Origin: Gnomoniopsis sp. IMI 355080
Lineage: Eukaryota > Ascomycota > Sordariomycetes > Diaporthales > Gnomoniaceae
Assembly: GCA_027946555.1 (NCBI GenBank)
Contig: JAPEVC010000102.1
Span: forward strand, 60,135-124,134
Reading direction: 5' to 3'
DNA length: 64,000 nucleotides
Position 1 is the first letter of the stretch. Each line of letters opens with the position of its first letter. Positions 31,988 to 41,754 of the stretch are shown here, in pieces. The notes below the pieces were generated by a model. It was not told where the DNA came from. It was given only the letters and a program-made list of their open reading frames with translations, and searched no databases. A program made the translations under genes and the position numbers.

Positions 31988-33079
31988 TTACTCATCATCT
32001 CCAAAGAAGACCTTGACGGGCAACCAGCCGTCGCCACAGACCTTGAAGCGCTCCTGAATACCATCCAGAGCCTTGACATCCTCGCTGGACAGCTCCCATC
32101 CGTCCAACTCAAAGTTTGCCTCGATGCGTGACTCGGTAACGCTCTTGGGCAGAACGCTGAAGCCCTTGGACAGGCCCCACGCCAGCAGCACCTGCTGCGA
32201 CGACTTGCCTTTGGCCTTGGCGATGGAGAGCAGTGCTTCGTTCTTGGCGAGCGGCGAGTCGGTGCTGCCAAGGGGTGAGTAGGCGGATGGGTGGATGTTC
32301 TTAGAGGCGAGGTAGGAGATGAGCTTGGGAGAGGGGTTGCATGGGTGTAGCTCGATCTGGTTCACAGCGGGGACAATCTGTGGCGCGTCAGTCATTGGCA
32401 ATACAGCAATACATCCGACACAAGGGGACGAGAGACGATCTTCCTGCTTACCTTGGTGTTCTCGTGGTTCAACAGCCTCTCAAGGTTCTTGATGGCGAAG
32501 TTGCTCACGCCGATGGCCTTCACTTTGCCTGTCTCGACAAGCTTTTGCATTTCTCCCCAAGTCTGAATGTAGTCCCAGTCCTCGTAGACGGCATTCTCCT
32601 TTGACGGGTCGATTGAAGCGGGCCAGTGCATGAGGTACAGGTCAAGATAGTCCGTCTGCAGCTTCTCAAGGGAGTCGGCGAGTGCTTGAGGGACACGCTT
32701 GTGGTCGGGGTTGCTGTTGGCCGCCTCGTTAGCGATGTCCCATTGTTATTGCAAGAAAGAGAGAATATCTGGTTAGACATACTTCAGCTTGGTAGTCAGG
32801 AAGAAGTCGCTCCGGGGTACACCCGAGGCCTTGATACCATCGCCAACCTCCTTCTCGTTGCCATAGGCAGCGGCGGTGTCAATGTGGCGGTAACCGCTCT
32901 TGAGTGCAACCTCAACGGCCTTCTTGACCTCGTTGGGCTTGGATTGCCATGTGCCCAGTCCGATCGCAGGGATCTTAGCTCCTGTGTTCAGAGTGTAGGT
33001 CTTGCTGCAGAGAATATTAGCCAAGTGGCAGAGAGGAGAGGGGGAGCGGAACGAACGTGGTGTTCTTGATGGCAGCCAT
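31988..33079 (-). CDS. Aldo-keto reductase (AKR, NADPH-dependent)
   Basis: Cytosolic carbonyl reductase of the AKR superfamily, similar to fungal Gcy1/Ypr1-type glycerol or aldehyde reductases. Four exons: 33079-33057, 33004-32783, 32713-32452 and 32377-31988 (phases 2, 2, 0), 298 residues. The tiny 23-base first exon gives MAAIKNTT. The catalytic tetrad is complete: Asp50 and Tyr55 (HIDTAAAYGNE), Lys80 (LTTKLNNPDHKR, formed across intron 2) and His111 (LYLMHWPA). The cofactor region VLPKSVTESRIEAN is typical of NADPH-specific members (Lys-Ser then Arg). The third exon acceptor at 32714 was chosen because it rebuilds the conserved TKLNNPDHKRV. The substrate is not determined. Confidence 0.93.
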
Positions 33080-34403
33080 GATCGATCTTGACATAGGTAA
33101 CTGATTTTTAAGGTTTGCGAGGTTGTTTGGGTTGGCGAGAAAGGATAGATGGTACAATTTGGGATAGAAAGGAGAACGGAGGGTGCGTCGAGCTTCTTAT
33201 GCGACAGAAACGCGACAGGGAAAAAATGTGGACCTCTGATGTACAAGCGTAACAAAAGCGGGTGAATGTTTGATTACCAGTGATCTGCGAAGCCGGATGG
33301 GCGTGATCCTGACGGCCTGATAAGCCATCTACGTGCGTCTTATTCGGACTGAAGCTACCCCGCCGTGGTAGGGGATTATGATTACACCCCGCCTACGTCA
33401 GTGTGGGTATTTTCTAGGCCTCGCCCCCCGGAAGAAAGCCCCCGGTCAACGGAATTTTGAGGCGACACCACCACGGAGCAGCCTTGTCATTCACTCAGAC
33501 TATAACAGCTTCCTCTTTGGGTAAAAGCATATTATCCTCAACACGGTGTTAAAGTACTGCAACCTCCAGCTTCAACAGTTAACGTTACAATGGCGAGACT
33601 AGTGTGTTCTCTGACTGGCAGTGCTCTAAAGCTCGGGTGAAAGTTCTTGCGCAACCCTTCAGAGCAGTTTTCACAGACACAATCCAACACGCAGCATAGA
33701 CTTCAGATGCGGGCATTTCCTTGTTTTCATCAATTTGAATGAGAAGACTCAGTGAATAATGTATGCTTCTCATGCGATCGTTTGTCACTTATAGATATAA
33801 CCTTTTCCTTATCAAACAATGTCTGTTATCAATATCAATGTATGCTTTGACTAGGTATTCTAGGCGGTCAAACTTGATGAAGCCCTCTCTTTAAATAGGC
33901 GCATCCTCTCGAATGAGGAATGAGGCGGAATCTCCTCTTTCATTTTATTATTTTACACAGAGGCCGGCCTCTTCCATTTTGGGTTTCATAATGCACAAGG
34001 CTGTCTACCTACGCTACATAAATCCTTAGTTCACTCTAGCATGACCTAGCATCACCAAACTTCAGTAGGAAACTGGGCCTGTGTTCAAGGCCTCTCGAGT
34101 AAAATTTGCCTTTCAACACATTCATTGTAGTCATCGTGACCGATGCCAACCGGCCAACGACTACTTCGTCGACCTACTTGCAAAGGTGTCACTCATGCCT
34201 GATGCTCATCAAAAGTCTTCGCAGATTATGACCTCGTCTAAATAGTTCTCTTACAGGGTCACTAAACCGTGACACCTTTTGCAAATCTGATCTTTGATTC
34301 CACAACGCACGACTCTTTCGGGTGCCGGAGATTCTTCTTCAAGGCCGCGAGAATGGTCACGTTCAACTTCAGATCAGCAGCCATCACCTAATTCGCAGCC
34401 GGC
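33080..34403. other. Intergenic
   Basis: About 1.3 kb, beginning with the aldo-keto reductase promoter. No gene supported. Confidence 0.5.
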
Positions 34404-34525
34404 ATGAAGTCAGGCCACTCTATCCAACGAAACCGGGGTAAGTATGTAACAGCACTACGATGGATGTTCGATGAGACTGGCCGCCAGTGGCTCAATTTTG
34501 GATCCGGTCGGTCGAATTTTCCTAG

Positions 34526-35016
34526 GGGAGCTCGACATCGGACGGGTGCGCAGAGGAGCTCCTCCTTCTCATGTGGCGCGAGCAGTACAATGCCCCCTAT
34601 TCCGACCGTCAATTGCTCTGTGCGAAATATGTCTTCGACCAGCTGGTTGGCATAAGCCATGAGATGTACTACAAGTACCATCTCGCCGCAGACACTGATA
34701 TTCAAGCTTGGCCAGCCGTGGTGTTAATCCGATCATAATGTACGATCGTACTGGGACCTCACAGCTCGAGGCAAGCGACATTCAGCTCAACTTCCCTAAT
34801 ATCCCCATCCAAGCTACAGAACTCAGATTTTCAAGTACGTCCCTACTTAGAGGGACGCTCAATTGGCCATGGACCTCGCCAAAACAGAAAGCAAACGCTA
34901 ATATAATGTCAGACACCGCGCCGTTGAATTTGAGACGGGTGATCTTTTTTTCGACCACCTATCACGCAGAGTTATACTCAGTCTACAAACCCCAAATTCG
35001 GTTGAGCAGCATCTAA
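34526..35016 (+). pseudogene. Unrecognised coding-like fragments, frame-broken
   Basis: A 70-codon open stretch (34526-34735) has ordinary protein composition (WREQYNAPYSDRQLL; GISHEMYYKYHLAADTD) but no suitable upstream start and ends at TAA. A second frame (to 35016) carries on with NPIIMYDRTGTSQLEASD. It contains a canonical-looking 78-base stop-free interval (GTACGT at 34835, TGTCAG ending 34912). The two parts are offset by one frame, so this is either an undetected splice or a decayed gene. No family recognised. Confidence 0.3.
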
Positions 35017-35445
35017 AACCTAAATCCCAACCCGCTCTAGTTTTATATATCTTGTCAGAAGTAGAACAGAACCACATTGGAACTTTTGATTTCTCAGATA
35101 AGTCATTTGGCATCCGCAGGTACGTGAAGTCTCGCTCCCGAGCCACTCTAACATCCAGGCAGTCCGGTACTAACCGGTTGCAGCTAATCCTCTACGGTGT
35201 CCCTCTCTCCAAGATTCTTCGGCAGTATATATTCTTTCGTCTTTCGTCGTTGTCCCAAACATTTTCGCCTCGTTGGGACTTGTTCAGGAACAGTTATCAA
35301 ATCCTCACCAATAGGTGCCAATGAGCCCTCGATTAATTTGTTGTCATATATACAATTGAAAGAAGAACCTCACTAATAATTTGACAACGTTTCCACGTAT
35401 TGAACGCCATAGTCAACACCTCCCTCCAGGGCTCCCTACTCATGA

Positions 35446-35832
35446 ATGAGGCCGGTGCAGGCTAAGAATGCGAGGGAGGACACGAGTCGGGCCGCGTCGG
35501 AGGTCGTGAAAGCCATACTGGCCTGTATCGGCATGAGCTGTGGCATGGACACCATCACCGTCCTGCCCGAGCATGCAAATGGTCGCCCGTGGCTAGTATA
35601 CCTACGCGATGGCATTCCCCCCCCCCCCTAGTATCAAGTGCCACGAATTAGGCTACTCGTTCCTGAAGCCAACGGTGGATGCATGCCTCGACTCTTACTC
35701 CAGGTCCTAAAGAAGCTGCGGGTGGGACATACCGTCCGAGAGGACCACATCGATGTCGACGGCATGTCAGCAACTGCGGTCATGGAGGAGGGCTCAGACG
35801 ACGGGCCTGGCCGTCGGATCGATCAGGCCTAA
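35446..35832 (+). pseudogene. Coding-like fragment interrupted at a C12 tract
   Basis: A GC-rich frame with protein-like content (EDTSRAASEVVKAILACIG; PEHANGRPWLVYLRDGIP) ends at a run of twelve C residues, 35617-35628. Sequence after the tract is open in another frame (IKCHELGYSFLKPTVDACL), and a third frame is open further on (RLLVPEANGG to 35829). Homopolymer length change is the simplest explanation. Protein family not recognised. Confidence 0.3.
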
Positions 35833-35938
35833 CTATGGCAGATATCTACGGTCTGTCTTTGATGGCTTTGTCACAGACGCAACTTAAGCAGCAACTACGC
35901 AGAGAGTACGCAGAAATCACGCTGGCAACTTGCCCATC

Positions 35939-36313
35939 ATGAGTACCGGCAACAAGCGGCGCCGCCCGAACTCCGAAGACGCGGTGCAGAAGCGTAGCAA
36001 CAGCCTTTGCAAGGAGGTATGCTACACTTATATCGATTCCACCAGAATAACCTCGTACGCAGTTGCCATGACCACTGCGCACATCAACGCCCACCCTCTA
36101 CTGCGTACGACCTCCATGGCCAGCCAGGTTGGCATGCAGTCCCTCGTCATCCACGTGAGTGATGCTCAAACCCTAGGCACTGCTGTGCCCATACCTAATG
36201 TAAGTACAGAACGCTCAGAAAGCGCCCAAGGCCTCGAAGACTGGAGACCGGACCCGCGGAGCGAAAGGTCTTGGACAATCTACTGCTGTACTCACTGGAA
36301 TCCGTCCCAATAG
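35939..36313 (+). CDS. Hypothetical fragment with MQSL-IH-SDAQTL motif, copy 1
   Basis: Not recognised. Open from ATG at 35939 (MSTGNKRRRPNSEDAVQK, a basic head) to TAG at 36311-36313, 124 residues. An alternative reading splices at GTATGC near 36016. Codons 36134-36175 encode MQSLVIHVSDAQTL, a motif repeated at 36692-36733. The low certainty reflects the surrounding broken frames; it may be a relic exon. Confidence 0.28.
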   Translation: MSTGNKRRRPNSEDAVQKRSNSLCKEVCYTYIDSTRITSYAVAMTTAHINAHPLLRTTSMASQVGMQSLVIHVSDAQTLGTAVPIPNVSTERSESAQGLEDWRPDPRSERSWTIYCCTHWNPSQ

Positions 36314-36609
36314 AGCACAGACAGTGAACAAAAGCCGCTCAGCCGCTTGTAAGCCCCTTTTTTGGCCAAGATGGCGAGTGTGGCTCGCTAAAGCAAAATG
36401 ATCGCTTCAATGCGGCAGCATTGGAATTTCCACGAAGAAGTACCAATGCCCAGTTTGTGAGTTGGAAACCGCCCTTCAAGCAACGTTCGCGTTGACAATC
36501 GAGCTCGAACTTCCCTTTCCCCTTCTTGACACCACGACTACTCGTACGACATCACCACTCGTGCCTCTTGATCCCTTCTATACACTCACTACTTTCAAGT
36601 CTTCTTCCT

Positions 36610-36780
36610 TCGCACTTCCTTCAAAGTGAATGCTGCCAACCTTCAAACGACTCCTATCTTTTGTAGCACTCACCTTGGTACGAACGGCTCCATGCAGTCG
36701 CTCACCATTCACTTCAGCGACGCCCAAACCTTGCAGAACGGGCGTGCGCTATGCAATAACGTATATTGCTCCTCCTCGTT
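36610..36780 (+). pseudogene. Hypothetical fragment with MQSL-IH-SDAQTL motif, copy 2
   Basis: In one frame this encodes STHLGTNGSMQSLTIHFSDA followed by QTLQNGRALCNNVY, matching copy 1 at 12 of 14 residues over the core. A different frame has an ATG at 36630 preceded by a CT-rich leader (about 36510-36629) and begins MLPTFKRLLSFVALTL, which is signal-peptide-like. The two frames are not joined by an acceptable intron. Structure unresolved; probably decayed. Confidence 0.28.
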
Positions 36781-37175
36781 CGTACATGCCGTTTGCTAAT
36801 ATACGAGGACAGACGATGAGGTCCGTCTCGCGCACATGGAGCTAACTGACGTACGCTTGGAGGCTAGAACCTCCATGGGAAATGCCCAGCTCCTGCTGGC
36901 CAAGATTATCCGTCTAGATTTCTGCTTCACCGTAAGGGGACAGATGCACCAGAATTGACAGTACTGTCCAACATAAGCGCTTATACGGTTCGAATCATAG
37001 AGCTATTGAGTTCAACCTAGGCGACCTCGTTTAGTTAAAGATGGGCAAGGTCTAACTCCAGCTTGTCAAATGAAACCGCAAACCCTAGCCCCTACGCGCA
37101 GGCCCCTATATCGCGATCAGAAAGGTCAGCCCTTAAGCTTACGAACTGGATTCAGGGATAGAAACCAAGTCTTAA

Positions 37176-37406
37176 ATTAATCCAGTCGTTAGCATTTTAC
37201 ATCTGCTGCCCTATAAATGCGCTGACGAGCCCTTTAACCGTCGAAAGCCCACGCTTAAAGCTATCGGCTACGACGAGGAAGGTGCTCTCTTTAAGGTTAA
37301 AAGAATCCTCAAAACCCGGATTCATCGCGGTACCGAATAGTTCAGAGTCCGTTAGAAAAGATATACCGCTAAAGATGATGGCTGGAAGGCTCGCCACAAT
37401 TTATTA
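37176..37406 (+). pseudogene. Degenerate chromodomain, likely from a chromodomain retrotransposon or protein
   Basis: Frame 3 from 37176 reads ALFKVKRILKTRIHRGTE, stop (37338-37340), FRVR, stop (37353-37355), KRYTAKDDGWKARHNLL. This follows the chromodomain pattern (Tyr/Phe-x-Val-x-x-Ile-Leu, then Trp-Lys-x-Tyr, then Trp-x-x-x-x-Asn-Leu). The second TAG sits exactly where the conserved Trp codon TGG is expected, and the first where an aromatic residue is. Fungal Ty3/gypsy 'chromovirus' elements carry such a domain after integrase. No integrase, reverse transcriptase or long terminal repeat is recognisable nearby, so it may be a fragment. The surrounding 37.0-38.1 kb is AT-rich. Confidence 0.55.
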
Positions 37407-37440
37407 ACTAAAATTAACTTACATAGACTACCTCCAGGGC

Positions 37441-38630
37441 TTGTACTCTCGTAAGCGTAATGTATGGAGCCCGACTCTAACGAAAACGATATGGAAATCT
37501 TCAGTCCATCTATTACACTTGCCCTATACCATTCGGATTGGGATACTAAAAGGACACTGACCCGTCATAGAATATCCCTTGTCCTCAAAATTTGAGCTGA
37601 AAGGTGTGCCCGGCCACCGCAATCGGTCGGTAGCTATCCATGTTTCTTCAACACAAGTGACTCGCAGACAATTGATACATTTGCCTATAGACTGTCCTAG
37701 TTTAGGGGTTTTTACCCCAGTATTTAGGGTTCAGGAGGTCCGAATGGCAACTGAACCACCTTGGCTAATTTTATCAGATCGCTTGTCCCTGTTGAAGAGT
37801 CATGTATTTGGACTCGGAGAACACCTATGGGGACCCGATTCCGGCTACTTAAACTTTAAAATAATCTTATCAGATGATCTTAGGTTTTTTTGCAACGTTC
37901 ACGGTAGAACTGAACTACACACCAACTCGATCCTTCTAGGATATTCGGCGACCCCGACTACTCACCTGGGTACCTGCGCAAAGGTATACTAGTGTCAACC
38001 AAACGCACAGGTGATTTACGAGCGAAGACAATGGATACAGGATCAAATTAATGTATGGCCCTTGTGTACCTAATGAGAGGTATAGTACTATACAACTTTT
38101 TGACTACTAAGTGTGTTTCGTTTCTGATGTGCTTGCTTAGGGGTCAAATCTCGCTGGTGAACAGTCTTGAATACTTCTGCACGAGCCTGTTTCTCCTTGG
38201 TATAGATTGAAGAAACTTCCAATATCTAGTGTCTTCTCCTATGATAATTCGTCGGACTCAAATTTGAAGTGCGACTAAGAAGGCTTGCGCGGCTGATCTT
38301 CACCGCCAGCTGTGCTGGTACCTCCACACTGATTGAGAACCGATGAAAGAACCGTGCCGTTCGACTGATTCAAGACTTGGGAGGAGGTCCTCGCATACGT
38401 CGCTCAACTTGCACAACATACCCATGTAGCCTGGTGGACCTCGCTCACTATGGCGGCTTGGCGCGTAAGGTTGGTAGGAAGGCCTTTACGAGTAAGTGTT
38501 TGGCGCCAGAACAAGCGAACACAGCAACCACTGCAAATTCACTATGTATACGATGCACACGACTCGCCTTGGCGAAATAGGGATTTCGGAACATTTGCAA
38601 GTGCCTCGGAGAAGTCATCAAGCCTTCAAT
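37441..38630. other. AT-rich gene-free interval
   Basis: No supported gene. One 138-codon stop-free stretch (37579-37992) begins at a TTG, has no family resemblance and probably belongs to the same decayed element as the chromodomain relic. Confidence 0.4.
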
Positions 38631-38638
38631 TATAAATA
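38631..38638 (+). promoter_or_regulatory. TATA box of the secreted cysteine peptide gene
   Basis: TATAAATA lies 109-116 bases before the peptide's ATG. It is followed by a CT-rich, A-rich leader ending ACCTTCAAA just before ATG, typical of well-expressed fungal genes. Confidence 0.55.
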
Positions 38639-38746
38639 CTAGACGCTACCTACATCGAAGTAGGTTGTTGTCTCCCTTCATTCCTCATCCCAACTACACT
38701 TCAATTCTTCTATTACTCTCTCAAAAACTCAACCAATACCTTCAAA

Positions 38747-38974
38747 ATGCAGTTCTCTATCAAGACCCTCACGGCCGCGGTCGTCACTTTCCTGGCCGCT
38801 TCCGCTTCCGCCAACCCCATTCTGGGCTGCCCTGATGGATATGCCCCTGGCAGCCTCGGTGTAAGTAATGGCGTGCTCCCCACCCCCTCCTGAAATGGCG
38901 CTTTCCGGACATCTGACTAATTTCTGTATCCATGGAAATAGTGCGTCAAGTGCCTCAAGCCCGACTGCTCTTAG
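38747..38974 (+). CDS. Small secreted cysteine peptide, 48 residues
   Basis: Not recognised. Two exons, 38747-38860 and 38942-38974, with an 81-base phase-0 intron (GTAAGT donor, CTGAC branch-like site near 38914, AATAG acceptor). The N-terminus MQFSIKTLTAAVVTFLAASA is a strong signal peptide with predicted cleavage after SASA. The mature peptide is only about 26 residues, NPILGCPDGYAPGSLG then CVKCLKPDCS, with four Cys able to form two disulfides. Without splicing the frame ends within a dozen codons and loses three Cys. TATA box and CT-rich leader are well placed. It is too short for routine ORF calling. Candidate effector or signalling/antimicrobial peptide; function unknown. Confidence 0.65.
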
Positions 38975-39845
38975 ATCGCTCAAATGTCAGCCAGCATGGT
39001 ACGGCCGCGACATTGTCTGGGATATCGTCTGGGGAAATACAGCCATGTTATGGAAGGCTTGAGCTTAAGGAGCAATTCACCGTAAATAGCAATATGAGGA
39101 CCAATACTACTCAAACATGCTACCTGACAGCTCATCGTACGTTCTTGTTGAACTGGTGGGGGGGGGGGGCTTTGCAAGACATATTGCAATGACTGAAGTC
39201 TACAATGATGCAACTCTCTCATGAAGAGTTCCGTTTGTCTATTTATCAAGGACCCTATGTGACGAAGATTCTTTGTGAAATATCTCCCTACTCGAGACGA
39301 CGAGGATGCCTGCCACAACATATTGCTCAGCCTGTGAAACTTTTCTTCGAGAAGACCCATAAGGGCACAAGGTCTCAGGCACTGCTGGAGTCTGTGATGA
39401 TCGTATCACATACAATAGCATGATTAAAGTACATACACCGAGATGAAGACGAGACCAATGCCCTAGTGAGCAGGGGAAGCCGGAAGACTTCGGACTATGT
39501 GTGCCGCTGCAGTAGCTGAAGTAGTGATGGGAGCAGCCAGGCGTATAATGATGATTTTGGGAGTCAAGACATTCTATACGCCAACAGCAGCAGGCATGAG
39601 GAAAATGAATACCGCAGTCCTTGAGGATCTGTTATCACGAGATGACTGCGATTGCTTGATTTACGTGTGTCGCGCTTTTATGATAAAGGGGCCGAAGGGC
39701 CACTGACACCTTGGCTTGCATGAGGCTATGACTGGGGTCTGACAAGGCTGGCCAATGAATGAACACCTGCCGTTCCAAAAAGGAAACTTGTAGCCGGTGG
39801 GAATGGCGCGGCCACTACCAGCATTCCCCGTTCTCGGAACGCTTT
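38975..39845. other. Intergenic
   Basis: About 0.87 kb, no gene supported. Contains a run of twelve G at 39158-39169. Confidence 0.5.
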
Positions 39846-40571
39846 CTAGTATGACTTTGATGATTTCTTTTTACCGCAAAGAAAGAATTCTGCAATTCTG
39901 CTTTGTGTTGCTAGACTCGGTAAGGTCATGATACCGTTCATGACACTGCCAAAACGTGTGAAAGATTCCCGTGCCCCTGAAAATAAGCGGTAATTCCCGA
40001 TGCATAAGCTGAAATGGAGGATTTCAGCACGAGCTGGTTTTGCATTGATAGTCAAAGATGTTCCGTTTCGTGTTTGAATTGTGTCCCTGCCATGATTATC
40101 AGCACTCACAATCCAAGAGCCACGCCTCAGTGAATGCAAGTGGGACCTTACAACATAATTCTCAATAATGAACCTCAATGATCCTGGTATCTTGGTGTCT
40201 TCTGGAATCTTGTTGTTCACGTGGAGTCCAGACACATCGTTGTGTGTAGTGTTTTCCGCTGGAATACCATCACCCGATAAGTTCTCGATCCAGTTCATGA
40301 TGCTGCTGTTGTCTTTCAATATGTCAGAGTATATGTTTTGCAAAACTGGTCTACATTACTCGCACAACTTTTGTTGAACATAGTAGCAGAAGCGGGGTCA
40401 ATCTATCCTGATGATTTATCAGAAGAAGAAGAAAAAACCATTTTTATACTTACTCCAGTATCTCGGCTCGCTTGGCTTAAGTTTCTGAAAGCCCAGGTAG
40501 TCTTCTCGGCACAGAGGTTGCTTGACCTCCAAGTACCCTTGTTCAGCCTTCTTCTTCAGAGTGAAATGCAT
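39846..40571 (-). CDS. Hypothetical protein, two exons
   Basis: Not recognised. Exons 40571-40454 and 40345-39846 join in phase 1 across a 108-base intron with perfect GTAAGTAT donor and ACCAG acceptor, giving 205 residues. The N-terminus is MHFTLKKKAEQGYLEVKQPL, charged with no signal peptide or membrane helix. The second exon (NIYSDILKDNSSIMNWIENL; GSLRFIIENYVVRSHLHSL) is mixed alpha/beta in composition and ends with a basic CGKKKSSKSY. The ORF of exon 2 alone has no suitable start, whereas the exon 1 ATG and strong donor supply one, which is the argument for a real gene. It sits in an otherwise sparse region. Confidence 0.5.
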
Positions 40572-41754
40572 GATGCTCCTAGATGAGCAGCTTCGAGTGT
40601 GAAAATGTGTCCGCCAAGCACGAGATTGAGTGATGGGAGAATTACTGTTGTGCTAGGAAAGTCTATTGCCAGACAATTCGGAAACTCGAAGGAGGTGTGG
40701 AGCCCTGTTGTATAATGGTGGAGATATAGATGTCATTTAAGTCTGGGATGGCAATGAATCTCTGTTGGTAGTCGTGAGTTACTAGTGACGCACGTCACCA
40801 CCCTCAGATCTACGATTTGAGCTTTACTCTGAGTATGACCCTGAGGCACTACCGTGGACAACACACTAGAAGACTTTGGTGAATTACCTTCAACCGACAC
40901 ATAAGCTACGATGATTCTTTCTCGCTGTCAATGTTGATTCTCAGCTAAGAAGATATTGATCGATAAAGTCTTCCCACCACGGACAGCTAGTAATTCGAGC
41001 GGATATGAGATATCTGTGACAGACCTGGAGCGCGATTCTGCAAGTGGCACAAGGCTTGAGCACCTCCTGCGACAAGTAGACACCTCACCCCTGAAAAATT
41101 GCCCTCGAGATGCTGAACCGGCAAAGCTATTTTATCAGTCCGAGGTCTCTGTGTACAATACTTCCTTGGGTTGTGACTCTTCTCGGTGCCCACGGACACC
41201 CGTGGTTGAAGAGAGAGGTGGGACACAACATTAGACTGTACATTCGGCACTTAAGAATCAAAAGTAATTTTTCGAAAGATTGCCTACGTACTTTGGCTGG
41301 GATATCTTTTTTGGTTTCTTCGAGCAATTTCGCCAAATGGATGTGTCGAAGTACTTGGTGCAACCGCACGCTTGTATCCAGAATGAGTCATGCTGAGTGC
41401 ATTCCGGGTGGAACAGGACTAACATGGTCGCCGCCACAGCGCGCCTGATTCTGTTACTGGTCGACTGCACCCCAACGCAACACTCACTATGATGAATCCT
41501 GACCGTTCAATTAGACGCGAGATGCCTCTCAGAACGTCTCATCCTGATCGATATATGTCACTAAATACAGCTTCCCTATTTTGATTGGTCGGTAAACGTG
41601 ACGGAGGGATTCTGCGTTAGAAACATGGAGTTGGCTGTTTGAGTATATCTAAGCTCGACTGCAAATCGTAGTCAAGCAGATGGTAGAAAAGAACCATAAT
41701 CAACTTGAAATACTTTCTTCCCGTAGCAAGAAACATTTGTGAGACAATTGAGAA
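40572..41754. other. Divergent interval
   Basis: About 1.2 kb between the orphan gene and the REI1-like gene; short open frames only, none supported. Confidence 0.5.

Noticed and set aside
37197..37397. 66-codon minus-strand frame
   Set aside because: It is the antisense of the chromodomain relic, which explains its composition better.
33080..38746. Intact transposon in the gene-sparse block
   Set aside because: Only a short chromodomain relic is recognisable; no reverse transcriptase, integrase, transposase, terminal repeats or target-site duplication found by eye.
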